Assembly: GCF_009817885.1 (NCBI RefSeq)
Contig: NZ_CP041764.1
Coordinates: forward strand, 2,232,001-2,296,000
From: Serratia rhizosphaerae
Lineage (GTDB): Bacteria > Pseudomonadota > Gammaproteobacteria > Enterobacterales > Enterobacteriaceae
DNA: 64,000 nt
Direction: 5' to 3'
Below the pieces are notes generated by a model. That model was not told the origin of the DNA. It was given only the letters and a program-made list of their open reading frames with translations, and did no database searches. Shown piece after piece: positions 52,044 to 60,191 of the stretch (positions within the stretch are counted from its first letter, which is position 1; each line of letters starts with the position of its first letter). A program made the translations under genes and the position numbers.

Positions 52044-54239
52044 TCAGCCGTCGATAGGATCGACGTCCAGCGTCCATTTGACTTTACGGGCCTGCGGCAG
52101 GGTGCCGATCAGCGGCAGCGTGTGTTTCATGATCGCCTGCAGGACGCGGCGTGACGGGTGTTGCAGCAGCAGTTGCCAGCGGAAACGTCCCCCGCGTTTG
52201 GACTGCAGCGCCGGCACCGGCCCCATCACCCACAGAGAATCGTCTTTCAGCGGGCTGGCTTCCAGCAGGTTGCGCAGCTGCTGCAGGAACATCGGCGCCT
52301 GCTGATTATCGTGATCGTCGGCGCGCAGCATGATATGGCTGGTGTAGGGGGGCAGGAAGACGCTGTTGCGCTCGCTCAACGCCTGTTTGGCGAAGGCGTC
52401 GTAACCCTGCTGCAGCAGCGTCTGCAGCAGCGGATGCTCCGGATGGTGGGTCTGCAACAGCACCTCTCCCTGTTTGCCGGCGCGGCCGGCGCGGCCGGAC
52501 ACCTGGGTATACAGCTGGGCGAAGCGTTCGGCGGAGCGGAAGTCGGCGGAAAACAGCGCGCCGTCAACGTCCAGCAGCGCCACCAGCGTCACGTCCGGGA
52601 AGTGGTGGCCTTTGGCCAGCATTTGCGTGCCGATCAGGATGCGTGCGCCGCCACGGTGAATCTCGTTCAGGTGCTGTTCCAGCGAGCCTTTACGGCTGGT
52701 GGTGTCGCGATCGATGCGGGTAATCGGCGTGTCCGGGAACAGCGGCGCCAGCTCGTTTTCCAACTGTTCGGTACCGACGCCGACCGATACCAGATGGGTG
52801 GAGCCGCATTGCGGGCACTGGTGCGGCACCGGACGTTGGCTGTCGCAGTGGTGGCAGCGCAGCTGGCGGTAATTTTGGTGCAGAGTGTAGTAGCGATCGC
52901 AACGCTGACATTCGGCGATCCAGCCGCATTCGTGGCAGAGCAGCGCCGGCGCATAGCCGCGGCGATTGAGGAACAGCATCACCTGATTATCGTTTTTCAG
53001 GTGGTGGCGCATGCTGTTTAGCAGCGGCTGCGACAGGCCGACCTTCAGCGGCAGGCCTTTCAGATCGATCAGATGCTGGGCGGCCGGTTTGGCGTTGCCG
53101 GCGCGCTGCGTCAGTTTTAACTGCCGGTATTTGCCCAGCTGTACGTTATGCAGCGTCTCCAGAGCCGGCGTGGCCGAGCCCATCACCATCGGAATATTTT
53201 CCGCATGGGCGCGGAACACCGCCAGATCGCGCGCGTGGTAGCGCCAGCCTTCCTGCTGCTTATACGAGCTGTCGTGTTCTTCATCGATAATGATGACGCC
53301 CAGGCGGGCGAACGGGGTAAACAGCGCAGAGCGGGTACCGATGACAATCGCCGCTTCGCCGCTGCGGGCGCGCAGCCAGACGGCCAGACGCTCGCTGTCG
53401 TTCAGGCCGGAGTGCAGGACATCCACCGGCGCGTTGAAACGCTCGCGAAAGCGGGCGATGGTCTGCGGCGTCAGGCCGATTTCCGGCACCAGCACCAGCG
53501 CCTGTTTGCCTTTCGCCAGAATATTTTCCAGTACGCTGAGATAGACCTCGGTCTTGCCGGAGCCGGTGATCCCGGCCAGCAGCCAGGCGGCGAACTGTTC
53601 ATCCTCACTGCGGATGGCGCCGACGGCGGTGGCCTGTTCGGTATTGAGCCGCAGCCGTTCGCCCTGCACGCTGAAGCCGGGCCGCCAGTCCTGCAGCGCT
53701 GCGGTCTGCGCGCGCAGGTCGGCCAGGCCTTTGGCACGCAGCGCCTGTAGCGCATTGTCGGTCAGATCGAGTTCGCTGACCTGGTGACGATACACCGGGC
53801 GCTGCAGCAGGGCGGCGAGCGCCTGCTGCTGTTTGGGCGCACGTTTCAGGCTTTCCGGCGGCGTGGCGCGGCCCGTTTCGGTCGCGAACCACTGCCACAG
53901 CGGCGTAGTTTCCGCCGGTTTACCCTGGCGCAGCAGGGTCGGCAGCGCATGAAACAGCACTTCGCCGAGCGGATAGTGATAATAGTCGCTGGCCCAGCGC
54001 AGGATGCGCCACATGCCGGCGGGAAACAGCGAATCACCGTCGATAATGCTGTCTATCGGTTTGAGTTTTTCCAGCGGCAGTTCGCTGCTTTCGCTACATC
54101 CGGTGACGATGCCGATGGCGCGCTGCTTTCCCCAGGGTACGCAAACGCGCGCGCCGACCACCGGCTGCAGCCCCTGGGGCAGCAGGTAATCAAAAGTGCG
54201 GGTCAGCGGAACCGGTAGAGCAACGTGAACAACGGGCAT
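52044..54239 (-). CDS. priA: Primosomal protein N' (replication restart helicase)
   Basis: PriA recognises abandoned replication forks and D-loops and reloads the replisome. The 731-residue SF2 helicase has an N-terminal 3'-DNA-binding domain (PVVHVALPVPL), Walker A GITGSGKTEVYL (about 229-240), the DEEH box (about 320-323), a zinc-binding domain with eight cysteines arranged as CHECGWIAECQRC and CHHC/CPQC pairs (about 435-480), and helicase motifs IGTQMLAKGHHFPDVTLV and GRAGRAGKQGEV. I chose the ATG at 54239. An ATG at 54248 adds three residues. Confidence 0.96.
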   Translation of the reverse strand: MPVVHVALPVPLTRTFDYLLPQGLQPVVGARVCVPWGKQRAIGIVTGCSESSELPLEKLKPIDSIIDGDSLFPAGMWRILRWASDYYHYPLGEVLFHALPTLLRQGKPAETTPLWQWFATETGRATPPESLKRAPKQQQALAALLQRPVYRHQVSELDLTDNALQALRAKGLADLRAQTAALQDWRPGFSVQGERLRLNTEQATAVGAIRSEDEQFAAWLLAGITGSGKTEVYLSVLENILAKGKQALVLVPEIGLTPQTIARFRERFNAPVDVLHSGLNDSERLAVWLRARSGEAAIVIGTRSALFTPFARLGVIIIDEEHDSSYKQQEGWRYHARDLAVFRAHAENIPMVMGSATPALETLHNVQLGKYRQLKLTQRAGNAKPAAQHLIDLKGLPLKVGLSQPLLNSMRHHLKNDNQVMLFLNRRGYAPALLCHECGWIAECQRCDRYYTLHQNYRQLRCHHCDSQRPVPHQCPQCGSTHLVSVGVGTEQLENELAPLFPDTPITRIDRDTTSRKGSLEQHLNEIHRGGARILIGTQMLAKGHHFPDVTLVALLDVDGALFSADFRSAERFAQLYTQVSGRAGRAGKQGEVLLQTHHPEHPLLQTLLQQGYDAFAKQALSERNSVFLPPYTSHIMLRADDHDNQQAPMFLQQLRNLLEASPLKDDSLWVMGPVPALQSKRGGRFRWQLLLQHPSRRVLQAIMKHTLPLIGTLPQARKVKWTLDVDPIDG

Positions 54240-54305
54240 AGGGTCCATCCAAATGAGAAAGAGGGGGCTAGTTTACACGGCAGGCGGCCAAATGTACGGA
54301 TCCGA

Positions 54306-54333
54306 TTGCGTGGTGTATTTTATTCTGTATAAT
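54306..54333 (+). promoter_or_regulatory. rpmE promoter
   Basis: TTGCGT (54306-54311) and the consensus TATAAT (54328-54333) are separated by 16 bases, upstream of rpmE. Transcription from here would start near 54340, so the mRNA would begin with the hairpin TTGGTAT/ATACCAA (54343-54362). Confidence 0.75.
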
Positions 54334-54438
54334 TTGCCGCCTTTGGTATAATTCGATACCAATAAATTATCATCAACCACGTGTGGTGTCTGGCGAAACA
54401 GGGCTGGATAGCGACACGGCCTTAACTGAGGTTTCCCC

Positions 54439-54654
54439 ATGAAAGAAGGTATCCACCCTAAATACGATTTCGTTACTGCAAGCTGCTCTTGCGGTAATGT
54501 CATGAAGATCCGCTCCACCGTGGGCCACGATCTGAACCTGGACGTTTGTGGCGCATGCCACCCGTTCTACACTGGCAAGCAGCGTGACGTTGCTACCGGT
54601 GGCCGCGTTGACCGCTTCAACAAGCGCTTCAGCGTACCAGGCGTTAAGAAATAA
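54439..54654 (+). CDS. rpmE: Large ribosomal subunit protein bL31
   Basis: bL31 bridges the ribosomal subunits at B1b. The 71-residue zinc-containing form has cysteines at 16, 18, 37 and 40 (SCSCGN and CGACHPF), the C+ type replaced by the paralogue YkgM when zinc is scarce. GAGGT lies seven bases before the ATG. It is preceded by a leader of about 100 bases with a 5' hairpin. E. coli rpmE is known to be autoregulated at the level of translation, and the same is plausible here. Confidence 0.98.
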   Translation: MKEGIHPKYDFVTASCSCGNVMKIRSTVGHDLNLDVCGACHPFYTGKQRDVATGGRVDRFNKRFSVPGVKK

Positions 54655-54672
54655 GATTTCTTATCGACCGAT

Positions 54673-54699
54673 AAAAAAGGCGCCTGCGGCGCCTTTTTT
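54673..54699. terminator. Bidirectional terminator between rpmE and metJ
   Basis: AAAAAAGGCGCC (54673-54684) and GGCGCCTTTTTT (54688-54699) pair around TGC, with A and T tracts on both sides. It separates the convergent rpmE and metJ. Confidence 0.92.
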
Positions 54700-54728
54700 G
54701 TTTCTGTCACCGGCGTCCGCCGATGGCA

Positions 54729-55046
54729 TCAATATTCCCAGGTATCGGGATCGACGCCCAGCTCACGCATCAGCACCTTCGCGGCTTCCGGGATTTCATC
54801 GCTGCGCTCTTTGCGCAGGTCTTCATCATTCGGCAGCGGCTGGCCGGTAAAAGCGTGCAGGAACGCTTCACACAGTAATTCACTGTTGGTGGCGTGACGC
54901 AGGTTATTGACCTGGCGACGGGTGCGTTCATCGGTGAGGATTTTCAGGACCTTCAACGGAATCGACACCGTGATTTTTTTTACTTGTTCGCTTTTTTTAC
55001 CGTGTTCAGCGTAAGGGCTGACATACTCGCCGTTCCACTCAGCCAT
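54729..55046 (-). CDS. metJ: Methionine regulon repressor MetJ
   Basis: MetJ is a ribbon-helix-helix repressor that, with S-adenosylmethionine as corepressor, binds tandem 8-bp Met boxes. The 105-residue protein is nearly identical to E. coli MetJ, with the DNA-contacting beta strand KKITVSIPLKVLKILTDERT (about 23-42) and TNSELLCEAFLHAFTGQPLP. It is divergent from metB and shares a control region holding four Met boxes. Confidence 0.98.
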   Translation of the reverse strand: MAEWNGEYVSPYAEHGKKSEQVKKITVSIPLKVLKILTDERTRRQVNNLRHATNSELLCEAFLHAFTGQPLPNDEDLRKERSDEIPEAAKVLMRELGVDPDTWEY

Positions 55047-55360
55047 GGGACACCTTAAAATTGTCAGAAAGATTACAATATTCTAAAAACCGGCCAATTA
55101 TGCCCGATTTTCACTGTTCTCACTAAATAAATGTCAATATTACGCGACCAGAGTCACTGATGGATGCGGCGTGAGCGTGATGGGCTATGCTTATCGCGCC
55201 AGCCTCTTACCCGACCAAACTGACATAATGTTAGCGGGTATTATGCCTTTGCTTAATCTATACGCAAAGAAGTTTAGATGTCCAGATGTATTGACGTCTA
55301 TTCGTCATGCGATTAATCTTTAGGCCTCATTCATCCGCCTTTGAGAGCCGAGCGACTCCT
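55047..55360. other. Shared control region between divergent metJ and metB
   Basis: These 314 bases contain no gene. They hold the Met-box array at 55276-55307 close to metB. The metJ-proximal half is A/T-rich with no further clear operator. Confidence 0.7.
55276..55307. promoter_or_regulatory. Four tandem Met boxes upstream of metB
   Basis: Four adjoining 8-base units, AGATGTCC, AGATGTAT, TGACGTCT and ATTCGTCA, match the MetJ consensus AGACGTCT to different degrees. They end 53 bases before the metB start. MetJ dimers bind such arrays cooperatively. Confidence 0.88.
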
Positions 55361-56521
55361 ATGACGCGTAAACCAGCCACGATTGCCGTGCGTAGCGGCC
55401 TGAACGATGACGAGCAGTACGGCTGCGTCGTCCCGCCCATTCATCTTTCCAGCACCTACAACTTCACCGACTTCAACCAGCCGCGTGCGCATGACTATTC
55501 CCGCCGCGGCAACCCGACGCGTGATGTGGTACAGCGCGCGCTGGCGGAACTGGAAGGCGGCGCCGGCGCGGTGATGACCGGCAGCGGCATGTCGGCGATC
55601 CATCTGGTGACCACCGTGCTGCTGCAGCCCGGCGACCTGCTGGTGGCGCCGCATGACTGCTACGGCGGCAGCTACCGGTTGTTCGACAGCCTGAGCAAGC
55701 GCGGCGCCTACCGGGTGCTGTTTGTCGATCAGGGCGATGAAGCGGCGCTGCAGCAGGCGCTGGCGCAGAAGCCGAAGCTGGTGCTGATCGAAACGCCGAG
55801 CAATCCGCTGCTGCGCGTGGTGGATATTGCCGCCATCTGCGACGCGGCGCATGCGGCCGGCGCGCTGACGGTGGTGGACAACACCTTCCTGAGCCCGGCA
55901 TTGCAGCAGCCTATCGCCCTGGGGGCGGATCTGGTGGTGCACTCCTGCACCAAATACCTCAACGGCCACTCGGACGTTGTTGCCGGCGCGGTGATCGCCA
56001 AAGACGCCGACCTGGCGGTGGAGCTGGCATGGTGGGCGAACAATATCGGCGTCACCGGCGGCGCATTCGACAGCTACCTGCTGCTGCGCGGTATGCGCAC
56101 GCTGGCGCCGCGTATCAGGGCGGCACAGGAGAATGCCACCGCCATTATTCGTTATTTACAGCAGCAACCCTTGGTGAAAAAGCTGTATCATCCTTCCCTG
56201 CCGGAAAACCCGGGTCATGATATTGCGCGCCGGCAGCAACGCGGCTTTGGCGCGATGCTCAGTTTTGAGCTGGATGGCGATGAGGCGGCGCTGCGTCGTT
56301 TCCTGTCGGCGCTGCGTTTGTTTACGCTGGCGGAATCGCTGGGCGGGGTGGAGAGCCTGATCTCGCATACGGCGACCATGACCCACGCCGGCATGGCGGC
56401 GGAGGCGCGGGCGGCTGCGGGGATTTCCGACAGCCTGCTGCGTATTTCCGTGGGTATTGAAGACAGTGACGATTTGATTGCCGATCTGGAACACGCCTTC
56501 CAGGCGGCGGCAACGAGGTAA
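55361..56521 (+). CDS. metB: Cystathionine gamma-synthase
   Basis: MetB joins O-succinylhomoserine and cysteine to form cystathionine in methionine synthesis. The protein is 386 residues from the ATG at 55361, as in E. coli. It belongs to the Cys/Met PLP family, with YSRRGNPTRD (about 48-57), the PLP-phosphate block TGSGMSAIH, the aspartate VVDNTFLSP (about 169-177) and the PLP-lysine motif HSCTKYLNGHSDVVAG (about 194-209). It lies two bases before metL, forming the metBL operon under MetJ control. Confidence 0.98.
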   Translation: MTRKPATIAVRSGLNDDEQYGCVVPPIHLSSTYNFTDFNQPRAHDYSRRGNPTRDVVQRALAELEGGAGAVMTGSGMSAIHLVTTVLLQPGDLLVAPHDCYGGSYRLFDSLSKRGAYRVLFVDQGDEAALQQALAQKPKLVLIETPSNPLLRVVDIAAICDAAHAAGALTVVDNTFLSPALQQPIALGADLVVHSCTKYLNGHSDVVAGAVIAKDADLAVELAWWANNIGVTGGAFDSYLLLRGMRTLAPRIRAAQENATAIIRYLQQQPLVKKLYHPSLPENPGHDIARRQQRGFGAMLSFELDGDEAALRRFLSALRLFTLAESLGGVESLISHTATMTHAGMAAEARAAAGISDSLLRISVGIEDSDDLIADLEHAFQAAATR

Positions 56522-56523
56522 GC

Positions 56524-58959
56524 ATGAATGCAATTGCGGTAGCAGGACCGGTCAGCGGACGTCAACTGCACAAATTCGGCGGCAGCAGCCTGGCCGATGT
56601 GAAATGTTATTTGCGGGTGGCCGGGATTATGGCGGAGTACAGCCAACCGGGCGATCTGATGGTGGTCTCTGCGGCGGGCAGCACCACCAACCAACTGATT
56701 AGCTGGCTGAAGCTCAGCCAGAGCGATCGCCTTTCTGCACATCAGGTACAGCAAACGCTGCGCCGTTATCACAGCGAGCTGATCGGCGGTTTGCTGCCGC
56801 CTACGGCTGCTGACCCGCTGATTGCCGAGTTTACGCGCGATCTGGAGCGGCTGGCGGTATTGCTGGACGGTCAGGTTGATGACGTTACCTATGCCGAAGT
56901 GGTCGGCCACGGCGAGGTGTGGTCGGCGCGCCTGATGGCTGCAGTGCTTAATCAGCAGGATATTCAGGCGGCCTGGCTGGACGCGCGCGATTTCCTGCGC
57001 GCCGAGCGCGCCGCACAGCCGCAGGTGGATGAAGGCCGATCTTATCCGCTGTTGCAGCAGCTGATGGCGCAGCATCCGGGCAAACGGCTGGTGGTGACCG
57101 GCTTTATTTCGCGCAACGACGCGGGTGAAACCGTGCTGCTTGGGCGTAACGGCAGTGACTATTCGGCCACGCAGATCGGCGCCTTGGCCGGCGCGGAGCG
57201 CGTGACCATCTGGAGCGACGTCGCCGGGGTGTACAGCGCCGATCCGCGCAAGGTGAAAGACGCCTGCCTGCTGCCGCTGCTGCGGCTGGACGAAGCCAGC
57301 GAGCTGGCGCGCCTGGCGGCGCCGGTGCTGCATACCCGCACCCTGCAGCCGGTTTCCGGCAGCGATATCGATCTGCAACTGCGCTGCAGCTATCAGCCTG
57401 AGCAGGGGTCGACCCGGATTGAGCGGGTGCTGGCTTCCGGCACCGGCGCGAAGATTGTCACCAGCCATGATGACGTCTGTCTGGTTGAGCTGACGGTAGC
57501 GCCGCAGCATGATTTCAAGCTGGCGCAAAAAGAACTGGAATTGGTGCTGAAGCGCGCGCAGGTCAAGCCGCTGTCTACCGGCCTGCACCCGGATCGCAAC
57601 CTGATTCAGCTGTGTTACACCTCGGAGGTGGCCGACAGCGCGCTGCGCATGCTGCAGGACGCCGGTCTGCCGGGAGATGTACAGTTGCGACAGGGGCTGG
57701 CGCTGGTGGCGCTGGTCGGCGCCGGCGTGTGCAAGAATCCGTTGCACAGCCATCGTTTCTATCAGCAGCTGAAGGACCAGCCGGTCGAGTTTATCTGGCA
57801 GGCGGAAGACGGCATCAGCCTGGTGGCGGTACTGCGTCAGGGGCCGACCGCGTCGCTGATCCAGGGGCTGCACCAAAGTCTGTTCCGGGCGGAAAAGCGC
57901 ATTGGTCTGGTGCTGTTCGGCAAAGGCAATATCGGCTCCCGCTGGCTGGAGCTGTTCGCCCGCGAGCAGAAGAACCTGTCCGCCCGCAGCGGTTTCGAGT
58001 TCACGTTGGCCGGAGTGGTGGACAGCCGCCGCAGCCTGCTGAATTACGACGGCCTCGATGCCAGCCGGGCGCTGGCCTTCTTTGAAGAAGAGGCGCAGGA
58101 GCTGGATGAAGAATCGCTGTTCCTGTGGATGCGCGCGCATCCGTTCGACGATCTGGTGGTGCTGGACGTGACCGCCAGCGAAGATCTGGCGCAGCAGTAT
58201 CTGGATTTCGCCAGCTACGGTTTCCACGTGATCAGCGCCAATAAACTGGCGGGCGCCTCCTGCGGCAGTAATTACCGCCAGATTCGCGACGCCTTCGCCA
58301 AAACCGGCCGTCACTGGCTGTACAATGCCACCGTCGGCGCCGGCCTGCCGGTCAACCATGCGGTGCGCGATCTGCGTGACAGCGGCGACGGTATTCTGGC
58401 GATCAGCGGTATCTTCTCCGGCACGTTGTCGTGGCTGTTCCTGCAGTTTGACGGCACCGTTCCCTTCACCGAGCTGGTGGATCAGGCGTGGCAGCAGGGG
58501 CTGACCGAACCGGACCCGCGCGTTGATCTATCCGGACAGGACGTGATGCGCAAGCTGGTGATTCTGGCGCGTGAAGCCGGCTACGATCTCGAACCGAATC
58601 AGGTACGGGTGGAGTCGCTGGTGCCGAGCGGCACTGAGCAAGACTCGGTCGATCAGTTCTTCGAGAACGGCGAGGCGCTGAATCAGCAGATGCTGCAGCG
58701 CTTTGAGGCCGCCAGCGAGATGGGACTGGTGCTGCGTCACGTGGCGCGTTTCGATGCCAACGGTAAGGCGCGCGTCGGCGTGGAGGCCGTGCGTCCGGAG
58801 CATCCGCTGGCCGCGCTGCTGCCGTGCGATAACGTCTTTGCGATTGAAAGCCGCTGGTACCGCGATAATCCGCTGGTGATTCGCGGGCCGGGCGCAGGGC
58901 GCGATGTGACCGCCGGTGCGATCCAGTCCGATCTCAACCGGCTGGCGCAGCTGCTGTAA
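56524..58959 (+). CDS. metL: Bifunctional aspartokinase II / homoserine dehydrogenase II
   Basis: MetL catalyses the first and third steps of the aspartate pathway for methionine. The 811-residue protein has an N-terminal amino-acid kinase domain (KFGGSSLADV near 16-25, GRNGSDYSATQIGALA near 205-220), an ACT-like central region and a C-terminal homoserine dehydrogenase domain (GKGNIGSRWLELF near 464-476, SANKLAGASCGSNYRQI near 575-591). Unlike ThrA, this isoform is not feedback-inhibited by threonine. It is cotranscribed with metB. Confidence 0.98.
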   Translation: MNAIAVAGPVSGRQLHKFGGSSLADVKCYLRVAGIMAEYSQPGDLMVVSAAGSTTNQLISWLKLSQSDRLSAHQVQQTLRRYHSELIGGLLPPTAADPLIAEFTRDLERLAVLLDGQVDDVTYAEVVGHGEVWSARLMAAVLNQQDIQAAWLDARDFLRAERAAQPQVDEGRSYPLLQQLMAQHPGKRLVVTGFISRNDAGETVLLGRNGSDYSATQIGALAGAERVTIWSDVAGVYSADPRKVKDACLLPLLRLDEASELARLAAPVLHTRTLQPVSGSDIDLQLRCSYQPEQGSTRIERVLASGTGAKIVTSHDDVCLVELTVAPQHDFKLAQKELELVLKRAQVKPLSTGLHPDRNLIQLCYTSEVADSALRMLQDAGLPGDVQLRQGLALVALVGAGVCKNPLHSHRFYQQLKDQPVEFIWQAEDGISLVAVLRQGPTASLIQGLHQSLFRAEKRIGLVLFGKGNIGSRWLELFAREQKNLSARSGFEFTLAGVVDSRRSLLNYDGLDASRALAFFEEEAQELDEESLFLWMRAHPFDDLVVLDVTASEDLAQQYLDFASYGFHVISANKLAGASCGSNYRQIRDAFAKTGRHWLYNATVGAGLPVNHAVRDLRDSGDGILAISGIFSGTLSWLFLQFDGTVPFTELVDQAWQQGLTEPDPRVDLSGQDVMRKLVILAREAGYDLEPNQVRVESLVPSGTEQDSVDQFFENGEALNQQMLQRFEAASEMGLVLRHVARFDANGKARVGVEAVRPEHPLAALLPCDNVFAIESRWYRDNPLVIRGPGAGRDVTAGAIQSDLNRLAQLL

Positions 58960-58982
58960 TTTTTTCAGGTTACTGAATGCCG

Positions 58983-59018
58983 ACGGGGCGCTGCTTGCAG
59001 CGCCCCGTTTGTTTTTTT
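58983..59018 (+). terminator. metBL terminator
   Basis: ACGGGGCGCTG (58983-58993) and CAGCGCCCCGT (58998-59008) form an 11-bp stem with a CTTG loop followed by TTG and a T run. It is a strong intrinsic terminator 24 bases after the metL stop. Confidence 0.93.
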
Positions 59019-59123
59019 AGCCGCGGCTAACATGAAATTCTCGCCGGTGGCGATGAGGATTAATCATCGTATTACCCTCACTTTTCTGTTGACTCTTTCA
59101 CCAACATCCGGCATTTTCAATCT

Positions 59124-59147
59124 AGACGTCTAAACGTATAGACGCTT
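59124..59147. promoter_or_regulatory. Three tandem Met boxes upstream of metF
   Basis: AGACGTCT (a perfect consensus unit, 59124-59131), AAACGTAT (59132-59139) and AGACGCTT (59140-59147) lie in tandem 43 bases before metF, making metF a MetJ target. Confidence 0.9.
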
Positions 59148-59190
59148 ATTAAAATGAGATAACACCGCGATCGACAAGAGGCAGACAGGT

Positions 59191-60087
59191 ATGAGTTTTT
59201 TTCACGCAAACCAGCGGGAAGCGCTGAACCAGAGCCTGGCCGAATTAAACGGTCAGATTAACGTATCGTTTGAGTTCTTTCCGCCGCGCACCAGCGAAAT
59301 GGAAGAGACTCTGTGGCAGTCGATCGATCGTCTGAGCAGCCTGAAACCTCAATTCGTCTCGGTCACCTACGGCGCCAATTCTGGCGAACGCGATCGCACC
59401 CACGGCATCATCAAGGGGATTAAGGACCGCACCGGCCTCGATGCCGCACCACACCTGACCTGTATTGACGCCTCACGTGAACAGCTGAGCGCGATCGCCA
59501 GCGATTACTGGAACAACGGTATCCGTCATATCGTGGCGCTGCGCGGCGATCTGCCGCCGGGCAGCGGCAAGCCGGAGATGTACGCAACCGATCTGGTGGC
59601 GCTGCTGAAGGATGTCGGCGATTTCGATATTTCGGTGGCGGCTTATCCGGAAGTGCACCCGGAGGCGAAAAGCGCGCAGGCCGACCTGATCAACCTGAAG
59701 CGTAAGATTGACGCCGGCGCCAACCGTGCGATTACCCAATTCTTCTTTGACGTGGAAAGTTACCTGCGTTTTCGCGACCGCTGCGTCGCCACCGGCATTG
59801 ACGTTGAAATCGTGCCGGGCATCCTGCCGGTGTCCAACTTCAAGCAGCTGCAGCGCTTCGCCACCATGACCAACGTGCGGGTGCCGAGCTGGATGACCAG
59901 CATGTTCGCCGGGTTGGATGACGATCCGGAAACGCGCAAGATGGTGGGGGCCAATATTGCGATGGATATGGTGAAAATCCTCAGCCGCGAAGGAGTAAAA
60001 GATTTCCACTTCTATACCCTGAACCGCGCCGAGATGAGCTATGCGATTTGCCATACGCTGGGCGTGCGGCCAATAGCGGCGGCCTGA
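59191..60087 (+). CDS. metF: Methylenetetrahydrofolate reductase
   Basis: MetF reduces 5,10-methylenetetrahydrofolate to 5-methyltetrahydrofolate with NADH and FAD, providing the methyl group for methionine. The 298-residue TIM barrel shows VSFEFFPPRTSEMEETL (about 25-41), the active-site aspartate and glutamate region HLTCIDAS, ALRGDLPPGSGKP near 115-127 and QFFFDVESYLRF near 183-194. It follows the Met boxes and is a separate transcript from metBL. Confidence 0.98.
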   Translation: MSFFHANQREALNQSLAELNGQINVSFEFFPPRTSEMEETLWQSIDRLSSLKPQFVSVTYGANSGERDRTHGIIKGIKDRTGLDAAPHLTCIDASREQLSAIASDYWNNGIRHIVALRGDLPPGSGKPEMYATDLVALLKDVGDFDISVAAYPEVHPEAKSAQADLINLKRKIDAGANRAITQFFFDVESYLRFRDRCVATGIDVEIVPGILPVSNFKQLQRFATMTNVRVPSWMTSMFAGLDDDPETRKMVGANIAMDMVKILSREGVKDFHFYTLNRAEMSYAICHTLGVRPIAAA

Positions 60088-60105
60088 TAGATAGATGAAC
60101 GATGC

Positions 60106-60137
60106 AAAAAAGCGCTGTATAAACAGCGCTTTTTTTA
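60106..60137. terminator. metF terminator
   Basis: AAAAAAGCGCTGT (60106-60118) and ACAGCGCTTTTTTT pair around ATAA. The T tract serves metF and the A tract could also act on the opposite strand. Confidence 0.9.
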
Positions 60138-60159
60138 TCTCGGAAGGAAAGACGAGGAA

Positions 60160-60181
60160 AGGAGGTGCCATCGCACCTCCT
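60160..60181 (-). terminator. ppc terminator
   Basis: AGGAGGTGC (60160-60168) and GCACCTCCT (60173-60181) form a 9-bp stem with a four-base loop, ending 11 bases from the ppc stop. On the minus strand it runs into TTTCCTCGTCTTTCC, a moderately T-rich tail. Confidence 0.75.
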
Positions 60182-60191
60182 GCTTGCCAAC

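Noticed and set aside
56215..58359. Open frame of 714 codons on the minus strand across metB-metL
   Set aside because: It is antisense to the highly conserved metB and metL genes. High-GC codon bias leaves long stop-free frames on the opposite strand, and the translation resembles no family and has no ribosome binding site.
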